From Avena insularis (taxonomy: Eukaryota; Streptophyta; Magnoliopsida; Poales; Poaceae), in the NCBI GenBank assembly GCA_023614405.1, contig CM042684.1:473193650-473257649 (forward strand): a DNA stretch of 64,000 nt. Direction: 5' to 3'. A program made the translations under genes and the position numbers. Positions 23,439 through 34,551 of this stretch are shown here, piece by piece; the stretch's first letter is position 1, and every line of letters begins with the position of its first letter. The notes under the pieces were generated by a model. It saw only the letters and a list, made by a program, of their open reading frames with translations. It did no database searches and was not told where the DNA came from.

Positions 23439-24906
23439 TAGAAGTTGGAACAAAAATGTTTCATGCACCATCGGTGGTGCAAGGGAGCATGCCCGGGAAT
23501 GTCAATCGTCTCCGCTCTGAGAATTCCTTGATAGCGACCCGAGATGACACATATTTCCTTATCATGAGGCAATACCTTGGTTCCCAAAATATGGAAGAAC
23601 CACTTATAATTTTCATTGTTCTCTGCCTCAACCAAAGAAAATGCCAATGGAACCAACCAGTTATTGGCATCATTAGCTATTGCAATCAAGAGAGTGCCTT
23701 TGAATTGTCTATTTAAAAAGGTGCCATCCACGGAGATGACCGGCCTATAATGCTCAAAAGCTCACACACATTGCTCGAATGCCCAAAAAGAACGCACACA
23801 TACTCATACATTTCTTCCGTTGCTGACAATGGGTAACCTCGGCAATGCCCATGGTTATGGACTTAGGGTTTCGTGGAAAAGAGAACGCTGGGGATTTCGT
23901 CAGCTGATCAGATAAACAAGGGAGTCGAAGTCATCTGATTGCTATGGAAAATATGGTTATAGATTGCTCAAAGCTTTGGTGCCTCTCTGTCGGCTCCTCC
24001 AAGCCTTTATATAATAGGTTGGGTCCCAAAGCCGTATACGGATATGTTACAAGTTATAATTACAACACTAGTATAATGTCGGTTTCTACTTCTTTCTTGA
24101 CCACCAATATAGCTTATGTCCGTCAGATGCTCTCCGGACTTTCCTTTACTCTTTACGGGCTTCATGGGCCTCAGGCCTTTGTATGCCTAGGGTAGTCAAT
24201 CACGGGGACCCGTTTGTTCATGCCCATGTCAGTCGCGAACCATTGTTTCTTGCCCATAAGACTCGACCACATGAACCGTGCTCGGGTTAGCATCGGCCAT
24301 TGCTAACAACAACCTAGGGATTCGGTTGTATGATTCATCCCAATCACCATACAACATCCTAAATGCGGCTTGATTCACCCTCCATGCCTTCCCATACTTC
24401 ATGCCATAGTGAAATAAAGCTTGCACTAGGTCCATTACCATCTTGATGCTCATTGTTTGAAGTGACGACACTTGGTTGAAAGCCTAAATGCTAGGAACTC
24501 AGAGGCGAGTTGTCAGCTCTCATTCACATCTTAGCCATCCACCCTCTTGCCTCAACACACGTGAGTTGATACACAACTAGTTATGTGTCAATCGGGTCCT
24601 CCCTTCAATGGTCTCACACGCACAATCCAAGGACATCCTTTCTCCTCGCATTTAACCATGAAACTTTTCTTCACGTCTGAGTGAACCATCGTGTACGGAT
24701 GATGATGCCTAACCAAGAAATATAGGATCCATTGCTTAAATTCCAACAAGGTTTGGAACTTCAACCCTCTTGAAATCCCATTGTTCTCTTGATTAACATC
24801 ACGGTAAGAAGTTGGCCTTGGTCCAAGCAATACACCCTTATTGCCGTCAACCGTGGCTTCATCCGCAAGACTAAGATCACAAAGCAATGGTATCCGAGGA
24901 TCCCTC
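23439..24906 (-). pseudogene. Mutator-like element (MULE) transposase fragment
   Basis: The minus strand encodes, from 24906 leftward, RDPRIPLLCDLSLADE, the MuDR-type N-terminal DNA-binding region (LEFKQWILYFLVRHH, then CEEKGCPWIVRVRPLKGGPD, 24588-24720), a middle region (MSIKMVMDLVQALFHYG, LYGDWDESYNRIPRLL, 24229-24471) and the catalytic core (VISVDGTFLNRQFKGTLL, LPLAF-like VPLAFSLVEAENN, HAPLHHRWCMKHFC, 23440-23760). The first catalytic Asp (VDGTF) is present. The second, expected in SDRHQGI, reads SGRYQGI and is lost. A TGA replaces Arg near 23750 (FEQCV then stop, AFEHYRPV). The N-terminus is cut by the LTR at 24907 and the C-terminus ends at about 23439, so no terminal inverted repeats are seen. 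Confidence 0.88.
23821..24230. mobile_element. Foreign segment inside the MULE coding region
   Basis: Between the MULE middle region (ending ETMVRD near 24230) and the core (FWAFEQC near 23780) lie about 400 bases with no MULE similarity. The ends are partly inverted: TGACAATGGG at 23824-23833 against TGACATGGG on the minus strand ending at 24230. The minus strand contains a TATA-like CTATTATATAAAGG near 24010. It could be a small LTR or a MITE. I find no matching target duplication, so the type is unresolved. Confidence 0.45.
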
Positions 24907-26482
24907 TGATGGCCCAAATATATCGAGCTTGTTGGGGATTCCCAAGAGGAAGGTGTGATGAGCACAACATCAAGTTTTCCCTCAGTAAGAAACCAAGATT
25001 ATCAATCCAATAGGAGCAAGGAAACACCCGAAAGGTGTATCTAGCTGAACGTTAGCAGGGCACACTACCGGTGCCAGCAGCAACGTGGAGACCAACACAA
25101 CACAACCACAGAACTTTGCCCCCAACTTGCGATGAGGTTGTCAATCTCACCGGTTTTGCTGAAAACAAAGGATTAAACGTATCGAATGGAAGGAAGTAAT
25201 AGTTTGCAGAAAGTAAACACAAAGCAGTAAACAGTTTGTAGATTGTATGTAAAAGAAAGGACTGGGTCCATAGTTCACTAGAGGTGGCTCTCCTTAACAT
25301 AGATAACATGCTGGGTGAACAAATTACAGCGGGGCAATTGACAAACATCGAGAAAGCATACAAGCATATACTAATAATCTTGACTCCTTTGAGATTCGAT
25401 TGGGCATTACAACATTATACATAGACTGCCATCCAACTGCATCTATGGCTAATAATCCACCTTCAGGTTATCATCCGAACCCCCTCCAGTATTAAGTTGC
25501 AAGCAACAGATTATTGCTTTACGAATTGCGTGTAAAGTAAACAATACGATTGTTCTATGAATAAAGGATTGTTGTTTTATCCCTAGTAGCAACAGCATAT
25601 CTAGTACCTTAGAGATTTCTGTCACTTCCCAGTTACTGTGAGGCATGAACCCACTATCAAGCATAAATACTAACTCTTGGAGTTGCTAGCATCTACTTGG
25701 CCAAGATATCTACTAACAACGGAAAGCATGCAAGATCACAAATAACAAAGACATGATAGAATCAATAATCAATCTGAAATAGCATCTCAATATCCATCGG
25801 ATCCCCGCAAACACAACATGCAGAATTACAAATAGATGATCTTGATCATGAACGAAGCTCACAAGATCTAAACATGAAAGCACAAAGGAGGAGAACCAGC
25901 CATCTAGCTACTACGTGGACCCGTAGTCTAGAGATGAACCTCTCACGCATCACACCGGAGGCTTGCATGATGAGGATGAAGAAGGCCTCCAGGGTGAATT
26001 CACCTCTCCGGCAGGGTGCCGGGAAGAGCTTCAGATCCCTCCCGATCTAGGGATGTAGATGATGGCGGCTACAGACTCTTTCGAGGATTTTTGATCGGGT
26101 ACTTAGGGTTTTGGTATCAGAGGCAATATGTAGGCGGAAGGAGAGGCCGAGGGGGTGCTGGGGTCGGCCAGACCACCCCCTGGTGCGGGCCAGGCCTGGC
26201 CGTGTGGCCAGGTGGTGTGGCCAGGCCCTCTCTCTCCGCCTCTGGATGTCTTTCGGTAGAATAGCGACTTTGGCTTTTGTCCCGTCCAATTCCGAGAATA
26301 TTCATTTTCTAACTTCCTGGAACCAAAAACAACAGAAAACAGGTAGCTGACACTGTGGCTCTTGTCAATAGGTTAGTCCAAGAAATCATATGAAAAGTAC
26401 TCCAAAGTGTGGACAAAACACAAGAAAGTAGATAAACCAAGCATGGAACATCAAAAATTATAGATACATTTGCAATGTATCA
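24907..26482 (-). repeat. Element I 3' LTR
   Basis: Minus strand begins TGATACATTGCAAATGTATC (26482) and ends TTTGGGCCATCA (24907). It matches 26873-28454, 37794-39363 and, in opposite orientation, 59782-61316. Bases 26483-26496 (minus-strand AAGCTTGGGGATGT) are the polypurine tract. Overlapping GC-rich frames at 26016-26350 are LTR shadows. Confidence 0.93.
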
Positions 26483-26872
26483 ACATCCCCAAGCTTAACT
26501 CCTCCTCGTCCTCGAGTAGGTAAGTGATAAAAAGAAAGAATAATTTTTGAGGTTACATACACCATCATAAACTTGATCAAAGTATTTGTAAAACATTCAA
26601 AGCTAGGATCATAGTACTTCAATCATAACATGAAAGACAAAGTTCTAGCAATAAGACAAAGAAACTATGATGCAACATGAAAAGGCACAAACAAAAGATT
26701 CATGAATAACAATGCTTTGCAAGACGTTTGTTTGTTTCACATAAAGAAAACATAGCATAATAGCATTTAGCTTGTCCCTCATAGAGTAGAAAATATAAAT
26801 GCATAGGACACCTTCAAAGTTTATAAGAGTGACTAGATACAAATAGTTTAAAACAAGCAATATCAAGGTATG

Positions 26873-28454
26873 TGATGGCTCAGTGTTGATGTAGAGCTTG
26901 TTGGGAACCCCAAGAGGAAGGTATGATGAGCACAACAGCAAGTTTCCCTCAGTTATGAAATCAAGGTTTAATCGAACCAGTAGGAGCAAGGAAACACCCC
27001 AAAGGTGTTGCTATCTGAGCCTTGGCAGGGCGCACTACCGGTGGTAGTAGCAACATGGAGACCTGCACAACACAATCACAGAACTCTGTCCCCAACTTGC
27101 GATGAGGTTGTCAATCTCACCGTGTTTTGCTGAAAACAAAGGATTAAACGTATCGAATGGAAGGAAGTAATAGTTTGCAGAAAGTAAACACAAAGCAGTA
27201 AACAGTTTGTAGATTGTATGTAAAGAAAAGGACCGGGATCCATAGTTCACTAGAGGTGGCTCTCCTTAAGATAGATAACATGCTGGGTGAACAAATTACA
27301 GCGGGGAAATTGACAAACATCGAGAAAGCAATACATGAATATACTAATCATCTTGACTCCTTTGGGACTTGATTGGGCATTACAACATTATACATAGACC
27401 GCCATCCAACTGCATCTATGACTAATAATCCACCTTCAGGTTATCACCCGAACCCTCCAAGATTAAGTTGCAAGCAACAGTTATTGCTTTACAATTATGT
27501 AAAGTAAACAATACGATTGTTCTATGAACAAAGGATTGTTGTTTTCTCCCTAGTAGCAACATCACATCTAGTACCTTAGAGATCTCATCACTTCCCAGTT
27601 ACGGAGGCATGAACTCACTATCGAGCATAAATACTAACTCTTGGAGTTGCTAGCATCTACTTGGACAAGATAGCTACTAACAACGGAAAGCATGCAAGAT
27701 CACAAATAACAAAGACATCATAGAATCAATAATCAATATGAAATAGCATCTCAATATCCATCGGATCCCTGCAAACACAACATGCAGAATACAAATAGAT
27801 GATCTTGATCATGAATGGAGCTCACAAGATCTAGACATGAAAGCACAAAGGAGGAGAACCAACCATCTAGCTACTACATGGATCCGTAGTCCAAGGATGA
27901 ACTACTCACACATCACACCGGAGGCTTGCATGGTGATGAAGAAGGCCTCCAGGGTGAATTCCCCTCTCCGGCAGGGTGCCGGGACGAGCTTCAGATCCCT
28001 CCCGATCTAGGGATGGAGACGATGGCGGCTACAGACTCTTTTGTGGATTTTTGATCGGGTACCTAGGGTTTTGGTCCCGAGGGCATCTTATAGGCGAAGC
28101 AGAGGCCGAGGGGGTGCTGGGGTCGCCAGACCACCCCCTGGCGCGGGCCAGGCCTGGCCGCACGGCCAGGTGGTGTGGCCGGCCCCCAGCCCTTCTCCGT
28201 CTCGTATTGTGGCATCTGATGACTTCCGGAAAAATAGGCACTTTCGCTTTTGTCCCGTCCAATTCCGAGAATATTCATTTTCTGACTTTCCTGGAACCAA
28301 AAACAGCGTAAAAGCAAATTGCACTGTGGCTCTTGTTAATAGGTTAGTCCAAGAAATCATATGAAAAGTACTCCAAAGTGTGGAAAAACCGCAAGAAAGT
28401 GGATAAAACCAAGCATGGAACATCAAAAATTATAGATACATTTGCAATGTATCA
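26873..28454 (-). repeat. Element II 3' LTR
   Basis: 1582 bp, minus-strand start TGATACATTGCAAATG at 28454. The inner part is very similar to 24907-26482. The left end TGATGGCTCAGTGTTG is a diverged form of the same terminus. The polypurine tract is next to it at 28455-28468. Confidence 0.92.
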
Positions 28455-31400
28455 ACATCCCCAATCTTAACTCCTGCTCGTCCTCGAGTAGGTAAGTGAT
28501 AAAAAGAAAGAATAATTTTTGAGGTGACATGCACCGTCAAAGACTTGATCAAAGTATTTGTAAAACATTCAAAGCTAGGATCATAGTACTTCAATCATAA
28601 CATGAAAGACAAAGTTCTAGCAATAAGACAAAGAAACTATGATGCAACATGAAAAGGCACAAACAAAAGATTCATGAATAACAATGCTTTGCAAGTCGTT
28701 TGTTTGTTTCACATAAAGAAAACATAGCATAATAGTATTCAGCTTGTCCCTCATAGAGTAGCAAATATAAATGCATAGGACACCTTCAAAGTTCATAAGA
28801 GTGACTAGATACAAATAGTTTAAAACAAGCAATATCAAGTTATGCATCAATCAATTAGTCTTGGGACAATGCACATGGAACTAAGAATGGCCACTATGCT
28901 CTCAAAGTAGGTGCATAAAGGTAGAAGGTGGAGACTCAATATAATGGTGGAAGAAAGGACTTCATAAAAGGAAGTAGGGATTCAAGTCTCATAAAGAGCT
29001 TCCAAAAATTATGGTACTTATAGCTTTCCGCTCTCATTGCCCCTATCATAAGCATCTTGAAGTGATTAAGGTTAAAGTGAACAAACTATGGTGTACATGC
29101 TTGACAAAGTATAAGTTAGAAATCTCATGTCCCTTGTATACGAGGGCCGATCCTCATGCTACTCAAGTTTAGTCGCCGGTAAGTTCATGTCATTGTAAGT
29201 ACATGTGTACCATAGAGAACCGCCAACAGGGTACCCCTTGCCCGATGATACGTAAGAATCCCCATATCAAAATGACAAGGCAAGCAGACAACAAGCATCT
29301 CAGCAATCTTCTTATTTACCATGGGAATATGGTGCTTTTTTTCTCTTTCCTCTTTTCATAATATCTCTTTTTTCTTTCTTTTCTCTTTTTTCTCAATATA
29401 GGACTCTTTTTTTATAAGAAGAATGCTTCATAGACAGCTCATTATGGTTACGCTGCAGGTTTCCACCATGTCAGCATGGATTAGACCAGCGTACCAAGCG
29501 TTTCTCTAACACATATACATAACTCCATGGACTTACAAGCTCCCCTTTCATTTTACACCGATGACATCCATATACAAAAGAGCATGATATCAACTAAGTA
29601 CAAGTACCAAGTGCAATGTTGAAAGCGTTCCCCATGAAAGCATGGGTCTGCTAATTCCCAACAAATAAGTGCAAGCATATACAACATAGACGACACAATG
29701 GTTCAAGTTTATTAAGGGCAAGAAAAGTAAAGAGTGCCATCAAGTTCGTGGGAGCTTTAATCACTAGTTTTCTGATAACAAGTTTAATTCGGAAGGTAAA
29801 CAAAAACATGAATATACTTGGAATAGCATATTCTAGTAGGTAGGTATGGTGGCCTTTGGAATAACTTGGTTTAGGGAGTTGGATGCATGAGTGGAACTCA
29901 TACTTGGTTGCGGAGGCTAGCAAAAGACTGGGAGCGACAAACTAAGAGAGCAATAATGGCCATAATCATGCAGAGCGACAAAACATCATTGATCAAAGCA
30001 TAAAGTGATACTACAAGTTGAAAACTAAAGGATCATAAAGGCTATGGTGACTTTGGATAGTCATAACATGGTGTGAGCATGCGCCAAGTCAACCCAAATA
30101 AAGCATCAAAGGAGAATACCACTATACTATGCTTTAATATGCTAAAACAACGCATGATTCACCCAACACACATTAAGCAATCTCAATTGTTTATAACAAG
30201 TCATGCTACAGCAAAGAATACTAAGCATAAAGCCAAAACAATATCAAGCATGGCATGACAAAGCATAGGCCACAGTAAAAAACAAGCTCTTTTTACCACT
30301 TAAGCATGAGCTTTCCTACTCTTTTCCAAACCAAACCAAACTATTTGAAAACCAATGTATGAAAGAGGGGTCCAACCAATTTATTCAGAAAACTAAGCAA
30401 ACAAAAGCAAACGAAAAAACAAAACAAAAATGAAAAAGAAGACGCTCTAAGAACAACACAAGTGTGCATGAAACAACAAAAATGAAGCGTTTGGAAGAAA
30501 CCTGGGATTTTTATTGATGAAGAAGGGGATGCCTTGGGCATCCCCATGCTTTGATGCTTGTACTTATTGGATATTTCTTGGGGTGACTCGCGTGGCATCC
30601 CCAATCTTGAGCTTTAGTCCATCCTTCATCTCATTACTCATTCCTTCCATAACCTGAAATTTTTCCTTCATACAAAACTTCACACAATCTTTATTAGCAA
30701 CATTAGTGTACTCAAGATAAATAAGTCTTAAGGTTCAGTTCTAACACCAAATAAACTTCCATTAGAACACTAGATACTGTAGAACTTCCCTAAAAAAGCT
30801 CAATTCCCCAAAAGAACTCAAAAAGGAACCAACAAGAAGCAAATGGAGAAAATGGCAGAAATCTGTCAAAACAGACCAGCAGGTAAAGACGAATATTTTA
30901 GAAGACATCCTGTTGCTCAAATAAAAAAGTGTTGAACTAACTAAAGTTAGATAACAACCTGGGGCAGAATCACAAAAATTCACGCCTCAAAAAGACGTTC
31001 AGAGATTTTACACGAATTTTTATGGTGAAGAACAGAAATCTGTTTCGGGACAGCAACTTTCCCAATCATTACTTCTCTCTCATTAGGGGTTACTCTTGGC
31101 ACAAAAAGCAAATAAAAAGGATAAGGAGCGGTTATTACTGAAGTAATAACTTCCAAGACTCATCTAAAACTTTTAGGTTATCTCCCAATAAGTACTTTTC
31201 TTTAACGCCTTTAAGTTAGGCATAAGCAAAAACTAAAATGGATAGAATAGAAGTAAGCGGAGATAATCATGGTGAAAACATTGTTTTGTTCAATGAAATC
31301 CTTTTGTTAACAAGGTTGATCAGGTCTTGTTACCAAAACAATTTCATATGAGACAAAACTTTGTATTCCACTAATGATTATGTTACCTCAACCTTGATAG

Positions 31401-31483
31401 CAATGGTCCCAATCATAAAAGTTTCAAATTTTTCTCTTGGTATGGGACAATTTATTTCTCCAAGTTGAATGCCCTCAACATGT
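28455..31483 (-). other. Element II 3' non-coding region
   Basis: About 3 kb without a supported gene. The stretch 28840-31215 is nearly identical to 34552-36857 in element I. A strongly pyrimidine-rich (plus strand) tract lies at 29335-29420. Bases 31386-31500 encode, one frame away from the ORF end, VEGIQLGEINCPIPREKF and a few more residues before a stop, so the upstream ORF has probably lost its true C-terminus by a frameshift. A stem-loop lies at 31131-31150. Confidence 0.8.
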
Positions 31484-32743
31484 TCAATTGAATTTAAAAT
31501 CATAAATCCTATCAATCTTCTTGGGGAAATAGATAGTATGTTCCTTGTTCGCATTGAAAGTCACCTTTCCTTGATTACAATTAATAACAGCTCCTGCAAT
31601 ATTTAAGAAAAGGTCTCCCAAGAATAATAGACATGTTATCATCTTCAGGCATGATAGTTTGAGAGTATGCTCACATAAGAAAAATGAGTTGAAGTAAAAA
31701 AGAGCATCAAGAAGCAAATTCAAAACACATTTAAGTCTAACCCACTTCCTATGCATATGAATCGTGTATGCAAATAAATTCACAAAGAACAAAGTGACAT
31801 GCATAGGAAGATAAAACAAGAGTGACTTCAAAACCTTCAGCACATAGAGAGGTGTTTCAATACCATGAAAACTTCTACAACCATATTTTCCTCTCTCATA
31901 ATAATTTTTAGTAGCCTCATGAATTAGCTCAACAATATAACTATCACATAAAGCATGTTTTTCATGATCTACAAGCACTAGAGCTTTATTATAAACATTT
32001 TCAAAAGAATCCTCAGGAACATAACATTCATCCTCCTTTAGTAAGCATGGAGGACAATCAAATAATGTAAGGGATAAAGAGTTACTCTCATTAGAAGGTA
32101 GGCATGGGTAGCTAATCCATTCTTCCTCCTTTTGTTCATCACTCTGCTCCTCTTTTTCATCTAATGAGATTTCAGGTTCATCAATTTCCTCTTCCATAGG
32201 ATCCAGCAAGGCATTAGTCTCTTCCATTTGTGGAAAGCATCTATTAATATATTCAAGAATATAGACATTTTCATCCTTGTAATTATCAAAGCAAAATTTA
32301 AGTATACCATAAACCTCATATTTGTAAGGTGAATCATCAATATTTTCAAGCAAACTAGCAAGTTCAAAAGCACCCTTCCAAGCAATAAATTCTTCAATTT
32401 GTTCCGCATCATAAAAGTCATAAATTCCTTTAGCATAAGAAGATATGGTATCATTATCATTATACTCACATTGAAAAGGGAGGTGTTTATACCTATTTCC
32501 GCAACAAGATTTATCACAACAATAAGTAACATTATAAGTAGAACACACGTTTCTAGCAATGGTATACAATTTATCAATTTGTTCCCATAAGTGTTTCCCT
32601 TTTTGTGACAAGCGGTGTTCCTTATAATAATATTTTTGATCTTTCGTGAACCCATCTTGCCAATAAGATTCAGTTTCAAAGAAACCAACCATGGACAACA
32701 AGCATGATAAAGCAAGACAATAATAGACCAACGAAAATAACAA
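31484..32743 (-). CDS. Uncharacterised element-borne protein with membrane segments and protease C-terminal tail
   Basis: 419-codon frame on the minus strand, just downstream of the element II primer-binding site, where gag would normally lie. Residues 1-18 are hydrophobic (MLFSLVYYCLALSCLL), but the frame may truly begin at Met18 (MVGFFETESYWQDG). Residues 75-81 hold a cysteine cluster (CCDKSCC), 181-208 are very acidic, and 304-328 and 338-356 are hydrophobic and could span a membrane. Residues 372-410 (CLLFLGDLFLNIAGAVINC, then YFPKKIDRIY) resemble the C-terminal end of an Athila-type aspartic protease, but the catalytic Asp region is absent. I do not know its function. I recall similar uncharacterised proteins in Triticeae gypsy elements, which a search should confirm. 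An accessory or envelope-like role is only an inference. Confidence 0.6.
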   Translation of the reverse strand: MLFSLVYYCLALSCLLSMVGFFETESYWQDGFTKDQKYYYKEHRLSQKGKHLWEQIDKLYTIARNVCSTYNVTYCCDKSCCGNRYKHLPFQCEYNDNDTISSYAKGIYDFYDAEQIEEFIAWKGAFELASLLENIDDSPYKYEVYGILKFCFDNYKDENVYILEYINRCFPQMEETNALLDPMEEEIDEPEISLDEKEEQSDEQKEEEWISYPCLPSNESNSLSLTLFDCPPCLLKEDECYVPEDSFENVYNKALVLVDHEKHALCDSYIVELIHEATKNYYERGKYGCRSFHGIETPLYVLKVLKSLLFYLPMHVTLFFVNLFAYTIHMHRKWVRLKCVLNLLLDALFYFNSFFLCEHTLKLSCLKMITCLLFLGDLFLNIAGAVINCNQGKVTFNANKEHTIYFPKKIDRIYDFKFN

Positions 32744-32858
32744 CTAGAGTAGGAACTACTTTTTTTGTATTTTTGATAAAGAAACAAGAAAACAAGGCGA
32801 AAATAAACTTAGCTTGAACAATAGTGATTCCAAGTGGACTTGATAAATAAAGCTATGC

Positions 32859-32876
32859 TCCTCGGCAACGGCGCCA
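32859..32876 (-). promoter_or_regulatory. Element II primer-binding site
   Basis: Minus-strand TGGCGCCGTTGCCGAGGA, complementary to the 3' end of plant tRNA-Asp as in Athila elements, lies 11 bases from the 5' LTR. Confidence 0.85.
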
Positions 32877-32887
32877 GAAAATAGTCT

Positions 32888-34546
32888 TGATGACCCACAA
32901 GTATAGGGGGGGTGTATCGCAGTATTTTCGAGGGAAGTGAAACCCAATTTATAGATTCGACACAAGGGGAGCCAAAGAATATTTATCAGCCTTAACAACT
33001 GAGTTGTCAATTCAGCTGCACCTGGAAACAATCTTGCTCACAGCAGTTTATCAGTAGCAACAGTTTTGTAGTAGGAATAGTAAGGTAACAACAGTAGTAA
33101 AGTAAAGACAGCAGTAACTATAGCAGTAAATAGTGGGATTCGAGTGCGGTAGGCATAGGGATGGATGGACGGGCGTTGCATGGACAAGACAATTCACATA
33201 GCAATCAGAACATAGGGCAATTTCAGATAAATAAGATAAAGCATCCAAGTACTAGATAATCCTAGGCATGTGTTCCATATATAGTCATACGTGCTTGCAA
33301 TGAGAACTTGCACAACATCTTTTATCCTGCTAGCCCGTTTGCAGCGGGGCCTCAAGGGAACTACTGGCAATTAAGGTGCTCCTTTTAATAGAGCACCAGA
33401 GCAAAGCATTAACACTCCGTGAACACATGTGATCCTCACATCAAAGCCATTCCCTCCGGTTATCCCGATTTCTGTCACTTCAGGGCCATTGGTTCCGAAC
33501 AACAACGTGTGTATACAACTTGTAGATAAGACCATAAACAATATTATCATAATGAATCAATAACATGTTCAGATCTGAAATCATGGCACTCGGGCCCTAG
33601 TGACAAGCATTAAGCATAACAAGTCGCAACAAAGTCATAAAGCACTAATAAAAGATACTAGGCACCATGCCCTAACAATCTGATGCCATTACATGAACGA
33701 TCTCATCCAATCCCTACCATCCCCATAGCCTACAGCGGGGGATTACTCACTCATAGATGGGGGAAACATGGATGGTCGATGGAGAAGCGATGGTGACGGT
33801 GATGGCGATGATCTCCTCCAATTCCTCGTCCGTGAGGTGCCGTAACGGAGCTGTTTCGTGGAATCTGGTGGTGGCGGTGGAGCGGAACTCCTTCTGGAAA
33901 AACGTCGCTCACAAGATCTAGACATGAAAGCACAAAGGAGGAGAACCAGCCATCTAGCTACTACATGGATCCGTAGTCCAAGGATGAACTACTCATGCAT
34001 CACACCGGAGGCTTGCATGGTGATGAATAAGGCCTCTTGGGTGAATTCCCCTCTCCGGCAGGGTGCCGGGAAGAGCTTCAGATCCCTCCCGATCTAGGGA
34101 TGGAGACGACGGCCGCTACAGACTCTTTCGTGGATTTTTGATCGGGTACCTAGGGTTTTGGTACCGAGGGCATCTTATAGGCGGAAGGAGAGGCCGAGGA
34201 GGTGCTGGGGTCGGCCAGACCACCCCCTGGCGCAGGCCAGGCCTGGCCGCATGGCCAGGTGGTGTGGCCGGCCCCCAGCCCTTCTTCGTCTCGTATTCTG
34301 GCATCTGATGACTTCCGGAAAAATAGGAACTTTGGCTTTTGTCCCGTCCAATTCCGAGAATATTCATTTTCCGACTTTCCTGGAACCAAAAACAGCAGAA
34401 AACAGGCAGCTGGCACTATGGCTCTTGTTAATAGGTTAGTCCAAGAAATCATATGAAAAGTACTCCAAAGTGTGGACAAAACACAAGAAAGTGGATAAAA
34501 CCAAGCATGGAACATCAAAAATTATAGATACATTTGCAATGTATCA
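32888..34546 (-). repeat. Element II 5' LTR, hybrid of two families
   Basis: 1659 bp. From 33909 to 34546 (promoter half) it matches the LTRs of I, II-3' and K. From 32888 to about 33908 it is unrelated to them and looks like the U5 half of another gypsy LTR (plus-strand left end TGATGACCCACAAGTATAGG). The change occurs at about 33905, next to GCTCACAAGATCTAG. The outer end is intact and carries the GTATG duplication. Confidence 0.85.
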
Positions 34547-34551
34547 GTATG

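Larger units (their letters stand above)
26873..34546 (-). mobile_element. Athila-lineage gypsy element II inside element I
   Basis: Minus-strand insertion with GTATG at 26868-26872 and 34547-34551. Joining the flanks restores element I sequence (ATATCAAG-GTATG-CATCAATC). Order on the minus strand: 5' LTR 32888-34546, primer-binding site, a 419-residue ORF, about 3 kb of non-coding 3' region, polypurine tract, 3' LTR 26873-28454. It has no gag capsid, reverse transcriptase or integrase. The two LTRs differ in their left halves: the 5' LTR is a hybrid of two families. Confidence 0.92.

Noticed and set aside
26016..26350. Repeated frames beginning MPGRASDPSRSRD at 26016, 27976 and 34063 as a conserved gene family
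   Set aside because: They recur because they lie in copies of the same LTR promoter region. Opposite-strand frames of similar length recur as well.
29335..29420. T-rich tract as an extra polypurine tract or terminator
   Set aside because: It is far from an LTR edge, and the homologous place in element I (near 35035) lacks most of it, so it looks like simple-sequence expansion.
30341..30604. Small hydrophobic frames (FLFCFFVCFCLL) as membrane proteins in elements I and II
   Set aside because: They come from an A-rich non-coding stretch read on the other strand, and the two element copies differ by frame-changing indels.
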